A stretch of DNA of 64,000 nt, taken from Jannaschia helgolandensis (lineage in GTDB: Bacteria > Pseudomonadota > Alphaproteobacteria > Rhodobacterales > Rhodobacteraceae). The notes beneath the pieces are model-generated. The model was not told the DNA's origin, searched no databases, and saw nothing but the letters and a program-made list of their open reading frames with translations. The stretch spans positions 1,354,559-1,418,558 of the forward strand of contig NZ_FNZQ01000001.1 in assembly GCF_900109285.1 (NCBI RefSeq), written 5' to 3'. Below, in pieces: positions 1 through 12,337 of this stretch; within the stretch, counting starts at the first letter, position 1, and each line of letters starts with the position of its first letter. The translations under genes were made by a program, and so were the position numbers.

Positions 1-1
1 C

Positions 2-379
2 CACTTCTTGCATGCTGAGAGCCTGTTATCCGAAGACGGATTGTTCTTGCCTGTTCAAGAAATGGCCAAACGCCGGCCGGTCGATCTTAGGCCGGAAGAG
101 CAGATTCGAGTGGATATATCAACTTTGGAAGAAGCAGAGGCCGAACTTTTTGCGACGGCACTGATAGTGCCATGGGAGAAGTTATTGGAAGGGACAGAAC
201 TTCTATTTCTTTCAAAAGACTACGGCGAGCAACTCGGCGCGGTACAAGCCTTTCGGCGGCGTTGGAACCAAAAGGCCGTGCTAGAGGCCTTTGCCACGAT
301 TGTTTTTGTTCGAGGCGAGATAAAGCATCCAATATACGACTATCTGAGTGAAGAGCGCTGGCATCCGCGCCATTGTTAA
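2..379 (+). CDS. Unknown protein, 5' end may lie outside the window
   Basis: The reading frame is open from the left edge to a TAA at 377-379. The first usable in-frame start is TTG at 8, which gives 123 residues, but the gene may begin upstream. I do not recognise the product. It is acidic in the middle, with no signal peptide and no membrane segment. Its codons (TTA, ATA, TAT, TTT) are visibly more AT-rich than those of carB, which it meets tail to tail with a 14-bp gap. This suggests recently acquired DNA at the left edge. Coding status is likely from length and composition but unproven. Confidence 0.45.
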   Translation, partial: HFLHAESLLSEDGLFLPVQEMAKRRPVDLRPEEQIRVDISTLEEAEAELFATALIVPWEKLLEGTELLFLSKDYGEQLGAVQAFRRRWNQKAVLEAFATIVFVRGEIKHPIYDYLSEERWHPRHC

Positions 380-393
380 GGGTCGATGCAAGC

Positions 394-3729
<3,336 letters not shown>

Positions 3730-3913
3730 GGTCTTCCCTCGATGTCTGGCAAACTCGCCGGGGTTTAGGGGGAGGACTCGCGGAGGGCAAGGGTGCCCGG
3801 TGCGATCTGGCGAGCCAGTCGCAGCCATACGGAGGACAAACGCACATACGGTTGAGCCGACGATGTCATGCGCTGGAAACCGTCACGCCCCCTGCCTGTG
3901 CGCCAGCGACACG

Positions 3914-3927
3914 GCCCAAGCTTGGGC
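3914..3927. repeat. 14-bp perfect palindrome in carB-cfa gap
   Basis: GCCCAAGCTTGGGC reads identically on both strands. It lies in the 242-bp gap between the cfa stop and the carB start, about 45 bp after cfa in its direction of transcription. It could form a short hairpin at the cfa mRNA end, but no T-run follows, so a terminator is not established. An operator for carB is the alternative. Nothing else is recognised in the gap. Confidence 0.35.
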
Positions 3928-3971
3928 ACAGGATCTTGAGGGACGGTGTCAGGGGAGGGAAGGTTTACGGA

Positions 3972-5177
3972 TCATCGGTCGGTATAGAGATAGTCGCGGG
4001 TGTTGGGCACGGTTTCGCGCCGCTTCGCCAGCTGGATTTGATAGACGACGTGGCTGTAGGCGTCGAAGCTGACCTCGGCGGCGACGAGGTAATAGCGCCA
4101 CATGCGGATGAAGCGGTCATCGTACATGGCAAGTACGGTGTCGATATTGGCTTCGAACCGGTCCTGCCAGTGGCGCAGGGTTTCGGCATAATGGCCGCGC
4201 CAGACCTCGATATCGCCCTGCCAAAGTCGTGTCGCCTCGATTGACGGCAGGAGTTCGGACAGGGACGGTGTGTAGCCGCCCGGAAAGATGTATTTCGCCA
4301 GCCATCCCGACGTCGTCGTCGGCGGACCACAGCGCCCGATGGAATGGATCAGCGCCACGCCATCGTCGGTCAGCAAGTCGTCCACCTTGTTGAAATAGGT
4401 CGCGTATTGCGGAACGCCGACGTGTTCCAGCATGCCCACGGAGACGATCCGATCATAGCGACCCGAGAGGTTGCGGTAATCCTGCAAGCGGAAGTCGATC
4501 TGATCGGTCAGCCCGGCCTCCTTGGCGCGGGCCGTAGCCGTGGCGTGCTGATTCTCGGACAGGGTGACCCCGGTGACATGCGCGCCATAATCGCGGGCCA
4601 GCGTCAGGGCCATGCCGCCCCAGCCACAGCCGATATCGAGAACGCGCATCCCCGGTTCAATTCGCAGCTTGGCGGCGATATGGTCCTTCTTGGCTTGCTG
4701 CGCCTGTTCCAGTGTCATTTCGGGTTCACGAAAATAGGCGCAGGAATACTGTCGGTCGTCATCCAGGAAAAGGGCGTAGAAATCATCGCCCAGATCGTAA
4801 TGATGCGCCACGTTGGTACGGGATTTGCGCGGGTCGTTGGCCTGCATGACGCGACGGATGGCAAAGCGGGCACGGTATCCGGCGGCGATGAGCGGCGGCA
4901 TGATCGACCGCCCGCCATTGATTGCGAACAGGGTGAACATCTCGCGCAGAGTGCCTTCCTCGACAGTGAGGGTGCCGTCCATATAGGCTTCGCCCATGGC
5001 CAGTTCAGGGTTGCGCACCAGATCGCGCAGGCGTGATTCGTCGGTCAGCTTCAACGTGATCGAGGGGCCATTGTTGCCCGAACCGAATACGTGGCGTGTG
5101 CCGTCCGGCATGATCGCGGTAAGTTGCCCCTTACGGGACAGTCGCTTGAGCATCGTCAGTACTATTGATTGCCACAT
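3972..5177 (-). CDS. cfa: Cyclopropane-fatty-acyl-phospholipid synthase family protein
   Basis: This SAM-dependent enzyme adds a methylene group across double bonds of membrane phospholipid acyl chains, a stress and stationary-phase membrane modification. The 401-residue protein has the class I methyltransferase glycine motif VLDIGCGWGG near residue 180, the family segment VAHHYDLGDDFYALFLD before it, and VGMLEHVG after it. The ATG at 5177 is preceded by AAGGA with good spacing. A longer in-frame extension of 72 codons is cysteine-rich and unlike the family. It is divergent from the HAD-fold gene across 178 bp. Some members methylate other lipids, so the exact product is inferred. Confidence 0.9.
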   Translation of the reverse strand: MWQSIVLTMLKRLSRKGQLTAIMPDGTRHVFGSGNNGPSITLKLTDESRLRDLVRNPELAMGEAYMDGTLTVEEGTLREMFTLFAINGGRSIMPPLIAAGYRARFAIRRVMQANDPRKSRTNVAHHYDLGDDFYALFLDDDRQYSCAYFREPEMTLEQAQQAKKDHIAAKLRIEPGMRVLDIGCGWGGMALTLARDYGAHVTGVTLSENQHATATARAKEAGLTDQIDFRLQDYRNLSGRYDRIVSVGMLEHVGVPQYATYFNKVDDLLTDDGVALIHSIGRCGPPTTTSGWLAKYIFPGGYTPSLSELLPSIEATRLWQGDIEVWRGHYAETLRHWQDRFEANIDTVLAMYDDRFIRMWRYYLVAAEVSFDAYSHVVYQIQLAKRRETVPNTRDYLYTDR

Positions 5178-5355
5178 ATCAGCAGTCCTTTTTGGTGGAC
5201 CCATGGGCGGGTCTTTGCCGCAGAGAACGAAATCTGTCGCGCAGGAGCAAGAGCATGACAATTCAGTGCATATTGTCGGCGGGAGAGTGGGAACGGAACC
5301 TTCGCGCCGAGGTTGGGACGCGGAACATTCGATTTCACACGGGAGGAGCTTAGAT

Positions 5356-6039
5356 ATGACCTTGCAAGCTGTCTTTTTCGGAGCCATCGGCACACTTGCC
5401 GAGACCAGTGAACTGCAACGCCGTGCCTATAATATGGCCTTTGCCGCCGCTGACCTGGATTGGGTCTGGGATCGGGAAAGCTATGCCCGGATGCTGCGTG
5501 AGCCGGGCGGGAAGACCCGCATCCGGACCTATGCCGAACAGGCGGGCGACCGGGTGGATGCCGCGGCCGTCCACGCCGCGAAACAGATGTATTTCGCCAT
5601 GCTGCTGGCCCGCGAGGGGGTCGATCTGCGTCCCGGCGTCGGCGACCTGATCAACGCGGTCCAGGCACGGGGTCTGTTGCTGGCTTTGGTCACCGGCACG
5701 GACGCTGCACAGGTAGATGGGTTACTGGCAGCGTTGCCGATTTCGCGCGATGACTTCGACTGGGTCGGTGACCGGACACGTGCGGCGCGGGGAAAACCTG
5801 CGCCCGACCTCTACTACGCGGCGATGGATGATCTGGGCCTGTTGCCGCACCATGTTCTGGTGATCGAAGACACGCCCGAAAGCGCGCAGGCCGCCGTCGA
5901 TGCCGGGCTGGCGACCATCGGTTTCGCGGGCGAAGCGGCGCGGGGCCGGGCCTTTCCGGCAGGCGTCGAGATCGTCGACCGGCTGGACCGGGATCATCTG
6001 AACCGAAGCAGCCGGGCCAGTGTCATCGCTGCCGAGTAG
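5356..6039 (+). CDS. HAD-superfamily protein lacking the catalytic aspartates
   Basis: The 227-residue protein has a CbbY/phosphoglycolate-phosphatase-like HAD fold. Motif II Thr113 (LVTGT), motif III Lys147 (RGKPAPD) and the motif IV acids Glu171 and Asp172 (VIEDTPES) are in place. Motif I, normally D-x-D-G-T, reads GAIGT at residues 9-13. Both the nucleophile Asp and the general acid/base Asp are therefore missing. As an ordinary phosphatase it should be dead, so a binding or regulatory role is inferred. GGGAGGAG lies 8 bp before the ATG. It ends 67 bp before aspS. Confidence 0.85.
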   Translation: MTLQAVFFGAIGTLAETSELQRRAYNMAFAAADLDWVWDRESYARMLREPGGKTRIRTYAEQAGDRVDAAAVHAAKQMYFAMLLAREGVDLRPGVGDLINAVQARGLLLALVTGTDAAQVDGLLAALPISRDDFDWVGDRTRAARGKPAPDLYYAAMDDLGLLPHHVLVIEDTPESAQAAVDAGLATIGFAGEAARGRAFPAGVEIVDRLDRDHLNRSSRASVIAAE

Positions 6040-6040
6040 G

Positions 6041-6069
6041 TTGACACCCGGCAAGGGGCCGTGTCGATA
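6041..6069 (+). promoter_or_regulatory. Possible sigma-70 promoter of aspS
   Basis: A consensus -35 box TTGACA at 6041-6046 is followed after 17 bp by TCGATA at 6064-6069, a poor -10 match. It begins just after the stop of the HAD-fold gene and ends 37 bp before the aspS start, so position supports the call better than the -10 sequence does. Confidence 0.4.
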
Positions 6070-6106
6070 GGGCCAACCCTGACGACCCCTTGCCGGAGAC
6101 CCGATC

Positions 6107-7879
6107 ATGCATGCCTTTCGCACCCACACCTGTGCCGGTCTGACCAAGGACGATGTGGGTGAAACCGTCCGTTTGTCGGGCTGGGTCCACCGTATTCGCG
6201 ACCACGGCGGCATCCTGTTCATCGATCTGCGCGACCATTACGGGATGACGCAGGTCTTGTGTGACCCCGACAGCCCGGTGTTCGCGCAGATGGAGAAAGT
6301 GCGTGCCGAATGGTGCATCCGCATCGATGGCACGGTGAAGGCGCGCGACGCGGAACTGGTGAACCCCAAGATACCGACGGGCGAGATCGAGGTTTTCGTG
6401 CGCGATATGGAAGTGCTGGGCGCGGCGGACGAATTGCCGCTGATGGTGTTCGGCGATCAGGAATACCCCGAGGAGACGCGGCTGAAGTATCGCTTCCTCG
6501 ACCTGCGTCGCGAACAGATGCAGAAGAACATGATCCTGCGTTCAAATGTGGTAAGATCGATCCGTAACCGTATGTGGGAAAAGGGTTTTCACGAATTTCA
6601 GACGCCGATCATCACGGCCTCGTCGCCGGAGGGCGCGCGGGACTTTATCGTGCCGTCGCGCCTGCATCCGGGCAAGGTTTATGCCCTGCCGCAGGCACCG
6701 CAGCAGTTCAAGCAGCTTCTGATGGTGTCGGGGTTCGACAAATACTTCCAGATCGCGCCCTGTTTCCGCGACGAGGACCCCCGTGCCGACCGCTCGCCCA
6801 CCGATTTCTATCAGTTGGACATGGAGATGAGCTTCGTCTCACAACAGGATGTTTTCAATACGATTCAGCCCGTGGTCGGCGGGCTGTTCGAGGAGTTCGG
6901 GGGCGGTCGCAAGGTCGATGCCGACTGGCCGCTGATTTCCTACAAGGATGCGGCGCTGAAATACGGCACCGACAAGCCGGACCTGCGCAACCCGATCGAG
7001 ATGCAGGACGTGTCCGGGCATTTCAAAGGTTCGGGCTTCGCGATCTTCGCGTCTTTGCTGGAGAAAGAGGGTACCGAAATCCGCGCCATTCCCGCGCCGA
7101 CCGGCGGGTCGCGCAAGTTCTGCGACCGGATGAACAAGTTCGCGCAGGAGCAGGGTTTGCCGGGGATGGGGTATATTTTCTGGCGTGATCAGGGCGACGG
7201 CTTGGAAGCCGCGGGTCCGTTGGCCAAGAACATCGGGCCCGAGCGGACCGAGGCGATCCGCCAGCAGCTTGGCCTCGGCGTCGGCGACGCCGCGTTCTTC
7301 CTCGGCGGCAAGGCCTCCGACTTCGAAGCCGTTGCGGGGCGAGCGCGCACCGTTATCGGCGAGGAACTGGGTCTGATCGACGAAGACCGCTTCGCCTTTG
7401 CGTGGATCGTCGACTTCCCGATGTACGAGCGCGACGACGACGGCAAGCTGGACTTCAGCCACAACCCGTTCTCCATGCCCCAAGGCGGAATGGAGGCGCT
7501 GGAAGGCAAGCCGGAGGACGTGCTGGGATATCAGTATGATCTGGCCTGCAACGGATATGAGTTGATTTCCGGCGCGATCCGGAACCACCGCCCGGAGATC
7601 ATGTTCAAGGCGTTCGAACTGGCTGGATACGGCAAGGACGAGGTGGAAAAGCGGTTCGGCGGCATGGTCAAGGCATTCCGCTATGGCGCGCCACCCCACG
7701 GTGGCTGTGCGGCAGGCATCGACCGGATCGTGATGTTGCTGGCGGACGAGGCGAACATTCGCGAGGTCATCCTGTTCCCGATGAACCAGCGGGCCGAAGA
7801 CCTGATGATGGGTGCCCCGTCCGAGCCGGTGGCCGGTCAGTTGATGGAGCTGGGCCTGCGGGTCGTCCCGAAGGACTGA
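6107..7879 (+). CDS. aspS: Aspartyl-tRNA synthetase
   Basis: This cytoplasmic class IIb synthetase charges tRNA-Asp. The 590-residue protein has an N-terminal OB-fold anticodon domain ([13 protein letters not shown] from about 24), class II motif 2 [10 protein letters not shown] near 220, the bacterial-type GAD insertion between roughly 290 and 420, and motif 3 GIDRIVMLL near 538. A GGAG site precedes the ATG. Because gatC and gatA also occur in this window, the enzyme may be non-discriminating and also load Asp onto tRNA-Asn for amidation. That is an inference; whether an asnS exists elsewhere cannot be seen. Confidence 0.97.
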   Translation: MHAFRTHTCAGLTKDDVGETVRLSGWVHRIRDHGGILFIDLRDHYGMTQVLCDPDSPVFAQMEKVRAEWCIRIDGTVKARDAELVNPKIPTGEIEVFVRDMEVLGAADELPLMVFGDQEYPEETRLKYRFLDLRREQMQKNMILRSNVVRSIRNRMWEKGFHEFQTPIITASSPEGARDFIVPSRLHPGKVYALPQAPQQFKQLLMVSGFDKYFQIAPCFRDEDPRADRSPTDFYQLDMEMSFVSQQDVFNTIQPVVGGLFEEFGGGRKVDADWPLISYKDAALKYGTDKPDLRNPIEMQDVSGHFKGSGFAIFASLLEKEGTEIRAIPAPTGGSRKFCDRMNKFAQEQGLPGMGYIFWRDQGDGLEAAGPLAKNIGPERTEAIRQQLGLGVGDAAFFLGGKASDFEAVAGRARTVIGEELGLIDEDRFAFAWIVDFPMYERDDDGKLDFSHNPFSMPQGGMEALEGKPEDVLGYQYDLACNGYELISGAIRNHRPEIMFKAFELAGYGKDEVEKRFGGMVKAFRYGAPPHGGCAAGIDRIVMLLADEANIREVILFPMNQRAEDLMMGAPSEPVAGQLMELGLRVVPKD

Positions 7880-7946
7880 CGCAGGCTGGAACACAGGCGC
7901 GGCGGCCCCCCTGTGCAAGGGGAAGCCGCGCGCCTATCTTGCCGTC

Positions 7947-9293
7947 ATGATCCCCACACTGGCCGCCATTCGCTTTGGAACCGGGTTGTCGCCCGACTTG
8001 CCCTCTCCGACCGGGGCCAACGCACTGTTGTCGCGCCTGGGCGGAGCGGACGAGATGCGGGCGGCCTTTCCGATTGAATCCTGGACGGCGCGGGCCATCG
8101 CCATCCGCGACCACGGGCGGCTGCGCCGGGCGCGCCGCGACAGCGATGCGGCGAACGAAGCGTATCGCGTCGCCGACCGCGCGTTGAACGATGGCTATCA
8201 CCACGATTTGCGGCAGACGCTGTCGCGTGCCGCGATGACGCGCGACGGGATGCGCGAACGCCTGCACTGGTTCTGGGCCGGGCATTTCGCCGTGACCGAG
8301 GGGCGTGGCGCGTTGCGGCGCAATGTCGGATCATACCATGACGAGGCGATCCGACCCTATCTAACGGGCGATTTCGCCACGCTGCTGACGTCGGCGGTGA
8401 CACATCCGGCGATGGTATCCTATCTGGATCAGAACAAGTCGATGGGGCCGAATTCGCCGCGCGGGCGGCGGGGCGGCGGGCTGAACGAAAACCTCGCCCG
8501 CGAAGTGCTGGAACTGCATACGCTGGGCGTCGGGGCGGACTATACGCAAACCGACGTGCGGGAGTTGGCGGAGCTTCTGACGGGTCTTGATTTCGACAAG
8601 GCCGGGCAGGCACGCTTCACTCCGAACATGGCTGAGCCGGGGGCCGAAACCGTCCTGGGCCGCAGTTACGGCGGCGATCGCCCCAACCGGCATGATATCA
8701 CCGCCGTCCTGCGCGATCTGGCGGTGCATCCCGCAACGGCGCGGTATCTGTCGGGCAAGCTGGCCGCGCATTTCGTGGCGGATGTGCCGCCGGGCGATCT
8801 GGTAGAGGCGATGGCTGCAACATGGCTGGCGACCAAGGGAAACCTGATGGCTGTCTATGGCGCGATGCTGGAGCACCCGGCCGCCTGGGTGCCGGAATTG
8901 CGCAAGGTGCGCCGACCGCTGGACATGATGGCGGCGGCGTTGCGCGCGACGGGGGCGGGGTCCGCGCTGCCGGACCAGACGACGCGCCAGATCCGCAAGC
9001 GCGTGACTGAACCGCTGACGGCCATGGGTCAGCCTTGGCTGCGCCCTGCCGGGCCTGACGGCTGGCCCGAGGAAGCGGAGGCGTGGATCACCCCGCAGGC
9101 GCTGGCGGCGCGTCTGGAATGGACGATGGGGTTGGCGGGCCTTTTGAACCCGGTGCCGGACCCGCGTGCATTCGTGGTGCAGGCGCTGGGACCTCTGGCC
9201 GGGCCGCGCACGGTCTTTGCGGCAGAAGCAGCCGAAGATCGGATTGCGGGCATAGCACTGGTTCTGTCGTCGCCGGAGTTTCAGCGGAGATGA
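7947..9293 (+). CDS. DUF1800 family protein
   Basis: The 448-residue protein carries the hallmarks of DUF1800: HWFWAGHFAV, then NENLAREVLELHTLGVGADYTQ and a downstream ELAELLTGLDF segment. Biochemical function is unknown for the family. Its partner is nearly always a DUF1501 protein, as here, where the stop overlaps the next ATG (ATGA at 9290-9293), implying translational coupling. No obvious signal peptide is present, in contrast to the partner. Start at ATG 7947, 67 bp after aspS; no strong ribosome site is seen. Confidence 0.85.
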   Translation: MIPTLAAIRFGTGLSPDLPSPTGANALLSRLGGADEMRAAFPIESWTARAIAIRDHGRLRRARRDSDAANEAYRVADRALNDGYHHDLRQTLSRAAMTRDGMRERLHWFWAGHFAVTEGRGALRRNVGSYHDEAIRPYLTGDFATLLTSAVTHPAMVSYLDQNKSMGPNSPRGRRGGGLNENLAREVLELHTLGVGADYTQTDVRELAELLTGLDFDKAGQARFTPNMAEPGAETVLGRSYGGDRPNRHDITAVLRDLAVHPATARYLSGKLAAHFVADVPPGDLVEAMAATWLATKGNLMAVYGAMLEHPAAWVPELRKVRRPLDMMAAALRATGAGSALPDQTTRQIRKRVTEPLTAMGQPWLRPAGPDGWPEEAEAWITPQALAARLEWTMGLAGLLNPVPDPRAFVVQALGPLAGPRTVFAAEAAEDRIAGIALVLSSPEFQRR

Positions 9294-10459
9294 GTGCGAT
9301 GCCCGATGATCTGTCCCGGCGCCGGATGCTGTCGCTGCTGGGCTGTTCGGCGGCGGCGTTCCCGCTGGCCACGCCGATGGCCTTTGCCGCATTGCCGTCG
9401 GACAACCGGCTGGTCGTCGTGATCCTGCGGGGTGCGATGGACGGGATGGACGCACTGCAACCCTATGGCGACCCCGATTTGGAGCGGATGCGACCGGGGT
9501 TCGATATCGGGCCGGGGGCAGGGGCCTTGGACCTGACCGGATTTCACGCGCTGCATCCGGCGATGGCGCCGCTGCTGCCCTTGTGGCGGGACGGGCACCT
9601 GGGGTTCGCGCAGGCGGTCAGCACCCCCTATCGGGGCAATCGCAGCCATTTCGACGCGCAGGACGTGCTGGAGGCGGGGACTGCGGGCGATGTTCCACCG
9701 CTGGCGGGGCGCGACGGCTGGCTGAACCGTCTGCTGCCGCTGATGCCGGGGGCACAGGGACGGACGGCCTTTGCCGTGGGCCGGGACGAGATGCTGATCC
9801 TGCGCGGCCCGGCGGCGCATTCCAGTTGGGCACCGGATGCGCGGCTGGACATGGCCCCGGCGACGGCGGACCTGTTGCTGCACATTTATCAGGACGACGC
9901 GCTGTTTCGCGAAACGGCGACGGCTGCGCTGGGGTTGGCGCGGGCGACGGGAAACACCGAAGGGCGCGGAACGGATGCTCTGTTCGCCTTTGCCGCCGCG
10001 CAGTTGCGGCAGGACGCACGGATCGCGGCGCTGAGCCTTGGCGGATGGGACAGTCATCGGGGGCAGGCGCGGCAAGTCACGCGTGGGCTGACGGCGCTGA
10101 GCGAAGGCGTGCTGCGGCTGAAGGCGGATCTGGGCCCGGAGTGGGATCGCACGATGATCGTCGCCGTCACCGAATTCGGGCGCACGGCCTTCCAGAACGG
10201 CACGCAAGGCACCGATCACGGCACGGGCGGGACGATGATTCTGGCGGGCGGCGCGCTGAAGGGCGGACAGGTCTGGGGCGATTGGCCCGGTCTGGCCGAG
10301 GCGCAGCTTCTGGACCGGCGCGACCTGATGCCGACGCGGGATGTGCGGGCCTATCTGGCCTGGGCGCTGCACGGATTGTTCGGAACCGATCGGTCCGCGC
10401 TGGCATCGGTGGTTTTTCCGGGACTCGACCTTGGCCCGGACCCCGGCGTTCTGGCCTAG
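9290..10459 (+). CDS. DUF1501 family protein with Tat-type signal
   Basis: The 389-residue protein begins with a twin-arginine signal: SRRRMLSLLG, a hydrophobic stretch, then a TPMAFA cleavage region. It is probably exported folded. Family segments include HFDAQDVLEAG, GGWDSH and VAVTEFGRT followed by GTDHGTGGTMILAG, resembling a metal-dependent sulfatase/alkaline-phosphatase fold. The function is not established. The start codon sits inside the DUF1800 stop, so the pair is probably made in fixed ratio. The 3' end overlaps the convergent GNAT gene by 4 bp. Confidence 0.85.
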   Translation: MSAMPDDLSRRRMLSLLGCSAAAFPLATPMAFAALPSDNRLVVVILRGAMDGMDALQPYGDPDLERMRPGFDIGPGAGALDLTGFHALHPAMAPLLPLWRDGHLGFAQAVSTPYRGNRSHFDAQDVLEAGTAGDVPPLAGRDGWLNRLLPLMPGAQGRTAFAVGRDEMLILRGPAAHSSWAPDARLDMAPATADLLLHIYQDDALFRETATAALGLARATGNTEGRGTDALFAFAAAQLRQDARIAALSLGGWDSHRGQARQVTRGLTALSEGVLRLKADLGPEWDRTMIVAVTEFGRTAFQNGTQGTDHGTGGTMILAGGALKGGQVWGDWPGLAEAQLLDRRDLMPTRDVRAYLAWALHGLFGTDRSALASVVFPGLDLGPDPGVLA

Positions 10460-10956
10460 AGTGGCAATTGCATCTTCACGACCGGGAAGGACACACCGCC
10501 GCCGATGTCGGCGTCGATGTTCTGCACCGGCATGAAGCCCAGCCCGGCATAAAAAGACTGCGCCGTCGTTGTCGACAGGCACTCCAACCGATCCAGGCGG
10601 GTTGCCCGTGCCTCGGCGAGAACGTGTTTCATCAGGTGTGCGGCATGGCCCCGACGCAGATGGCGCGGGTCGGTGGCCACATGGCGCACATGTCCGACCG
10701 CATCCTCCTGAATTGCCGTCGGATAGCCGCGCGACCAGCCCCCGACGCAGATCACCTCGCCGTTTTCCTCGATCAGGTGATAGGTGCCACTGGCCAGAAG
10801 GTCCGGATTGGACTTCGCAATCAGCGGATGCGCGGCGCGCAGAGTGGCGGCAGGATAGTCCCGCGCCAGCATCTTCGGATAGACACGCGACAGCAGCGCA
10901 TCCACCGCCAGACGATCCGACAGGTCGGCGGGCCTGAGGGTCAGGGTAAGGGTCAT
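10456..10956 (-). CDS. GNAT family N-acetyltransferase
   Basis: The 166-residue acetyltransferase has the acetyl-CoA pyrophosphate loop as LRRGHAAHLMKHVLAEA, preceded by strand VRHVATDP, and the C-terminal SFYAGLGF motif. The substrate is unknown. The ATG at 10956 has GGAGG seven bases upstream, which makes it preferable to a start 20 codons earlier. It lies downstream of rpmG on the same strand but is separated from it by a strong terminator, so it probably has its own promoter. Confidence 0.85.
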   Translation of the reverse strand: MTLTLTLRPADLSDRLAVDALLSRVYPKMLARDYPAATLRAAHPLIAKSNPDLLASGTYHLIEENGEVICVGGWSRGYPTAIQEDAVGHVRHVATDPRHLRRGHAAHLMKHVLAEARATRLDRLECLSTTTAQSFYAGLGFMPVQNIDADIGGGVSFPVVKMQLPL

Positions 10957-10977
10957 GAACAACCTCCATTGCGAAAC

Positions 10978-11010
10978 AAAAAGAGGCCGTGCGGATAACC
11001 GCACGACCTC
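10978..11010 (-). terminator. Rho-independent terminator after rpmG
   Basis: Read on the minus strand, a 12-bp stem pairs 10999-11010 with 10983-10994 around a 4-nt loop and is followed by TTTTT (10978-10982). The one non-Watson-Crick pair is G-U in the minus-strand transcript but C-A on the plus strand, which fixes the direction. It starts about 35 bp after the rpmG stop. Confidence 0.9.
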
Positions 11011-11043
11011 TCTCACATTCTCGCAAATAAGGTTAAGAAGCCC

Positions 11044-11211
11044 TTACTTGATTTTGCCTTCTTTATATTCGACATGTTTCCGCGCAACGGGGTCATACTT
11101 CCGCACCGACATCTTCTCGGTCATGGTACGGGCATTCTTCTTCGTCACGTAGAAGTGGCCGGTGCCGGCCGAGGAATTCAGCCGGATCTTGATCGTGGTT
11201 GGCTTCGCCAT
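11044..11211 (-). CDS. rpmG: 50S ribosomal protein L33
   Basis: The minus strand encodes 55 residues beginning [20 protein letters not shown] and ending YKEGKIK, the full length of L33, a protein of the large subunit E-site region. It has no CxxC pairs, so this is the zinc-independent form. AGGAG precedes the ATG, a clear promoter lies about 65 bp upstream and a terminator follows directly, so it is a one-gene transcript. Confidence 0.96.
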   Translation of the reverse strand: MAKPTTIKIRLNSSAGTGHFYVTKKNARTMTEKMSVRKYDPVARKHVEYKEGKIK

Positions 11212-11274
11212 CTGGGTGTCTCCTGCAACGGGTCGGGGCCGCGTGGTCGGGCCGCCGCTTAATCCGGAAGCTGC

Positions 11275-11302
11275 CTTCTAGCCGCTGGACGTGGGGTGTC
11301 AA
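11275..11302 (-). promoter_or_regulatory. Sigma-70 promoter of rpmG
   Basis: On the minus strand TTGACA (11297-11302) and TAGAAG (11275-11280) are separated by 16 bp, placing the start of transcription about 55 bp before the rpmG ATG. The -35 box overlaps the last codons of the upstream PAS-like gene. Confidence 0.75.
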
Positions 11303-11700
11303 CCCGAAGCGGATGCCGGTTCGCGGTCCAGATCGACGACAATCAGATCGCCTTCCGGGGCCAGCTTCATCCGGACCTGACGCGTGTCATTCCGCTTCTG
11401 TGCATAGCTGAGGTCCAGTTTCAGAACGACCACACCTTCGATATGGACGCGGCGCAGGGCAGCCATCACGGCAGGACGCTCGGACGGGTGCCAGAAACTC
11501 GCAAAGGCCAACCCGTTCAGATCGTCCTTTTCGTCAAAACCGAGGTCGCCGAGCAAAGCCGCGCCAAACACGGCGATACGACCATCGCAATGGATCAATC
11601 CACGTCGTGATTTTCGGGATTCGAGCAAATCGAGCGCAGCGTCAGAAAGGGCATCCGGCCCGGACAAGGATGGCAGAGGCGTCTGTTCCATCTGTTCCAT
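11299..11700 (-). CDS. Small PAS-like protein, function unknown
   Basis: The 133-residue protein is cytoplasmic by sequence (no signal or membrane segment). From about residue 25 the order of short strands and helices resembles a PAS fold: GLIHCDGRIAVFG, then FASFWHPSERPAVMAAL, then paired C-terminal strands LKLDLSYAQKR and VRMKLAPEGDLIVVDLD. No output domain is attached. Two ATGs nine bases apart (11700 and 11691) are possible starts. It lies between rnpB and rpmG on the same strand. The PAS assignment is by pattern only. Confidence 0.6.
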   Translation of the reverse strand: MEQMEQTPLPSLSGPDALSDAALDLLESRKSRRGLIHCDGRIAVFGAALLGDLGFDEKDDLNGLAFASFWHPSERPAVMAALRRVHIEGVVVLKLDLSYAQKRNDTRQVRMKLAPEGDLIVVDLDREPASASG

Positions 11701-11840
11701 CGCAATTCCCGACTTCCTTCATACCCCGATCCCTTAACAGGAAGAGCCGACACTGACCGTGTGGCAAGTCCGATGGTGCGGATTCGTTAATAATCTTGAG
11801 AGCGTCGGCTTAATGTCGCCGATATCGGGTCAAAACAGGA

Positions 11841-12238
11841 TGTGCGGGGAGCCTGTAAGCCGGATTCTGTTCCCCGGATCGCTCCGGTTCGACGACCATT
11901 CCTCTGGACCGCGAATCGCTTCGCGGCCTCCAGCTGCCAACCCGGACCCCTTCGGCAAAGCACCGATGCCCGAAGGCGCGGGGTCCCTATTTGGCATTGC
12001 TCCCGGTGGGGCTTGCCATGCGGGGAACGTTGCCGCCCCCCCGGTGGGCTCTTACCCCACCGTTTCACCCTGACCCCCGTCCATTGCAGAGCAATGTCGC
12101 GAAGGCGGTCTGTTCTCTGTGGCGCTGTCCGTCGGGTTACCCCGCCCGGGCGTTACCCGGCACCGTCGCTTTGTGGAGTCCGGACTTTCCTCCCGCAAGG
12201 GTTTCCCCCCGCAGGCGGCCGTCCGGCCCCCCGCACAA
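11841..12238 (-). ncRNA. rnpB: RNase P RNA (bacterial type A)
   Basis: The minus strand holds the catalytic RNA of RNase P, which trims tRNA 5' leaders. The 5' end forms helix P1 (TGTGCGGGG) with the 3' end (CCCCGCACA at 11841-11849). The conserved GAGGAAAGTCCGGACTCC segment follows about 40 nt in, and the 3' region has AGAATCCGGCTTACAGGC. Length is about 398 nt, normal for alphaproteobacteria. A promoter is visible immediately upstream. End points are set from P1 pairing and could be off by a few bases. Open frames across this segment are not coding. Confidence 0.96.
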
Positions 12239-12244
12239 GGGGCG

Positions 12245-12272
12245 GAGTATGCGGCAGCGCGAGCCGCGTCAA
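12245..12272 (-). promoter_or_regulatory. Promoter of rnpB
   Basis: On the minus strand TTGACG (12267-12272) and ATACTC (12245-12250) are 16 bp apart. The predicted start falls 6-7 bp downstream, at 12238-12239. This coincides with the first base of helix P1 and supports both calls. Confidence 0.75.
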
Positions 12273-12337
12273 CGAAAATGGCCGCATTGGAAAGATAGGC
12301 GATGACTCGAACACAAATATTCGGAAATAGAAGCGGA

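Noticed and set aside
8361..11026. Long minus-strand frames opposite the DUF1800 and DUF1501 genes
   Set aside because: Arg/Pro/His-rich shadows. Only the frame ending at 10456 is real, from 10956.
11842..12330. Open frames across 11.8-12.3 kb
   Set aside because: The segment is the RNase P RNA gene with matching helix P1 ends and its own promoter.
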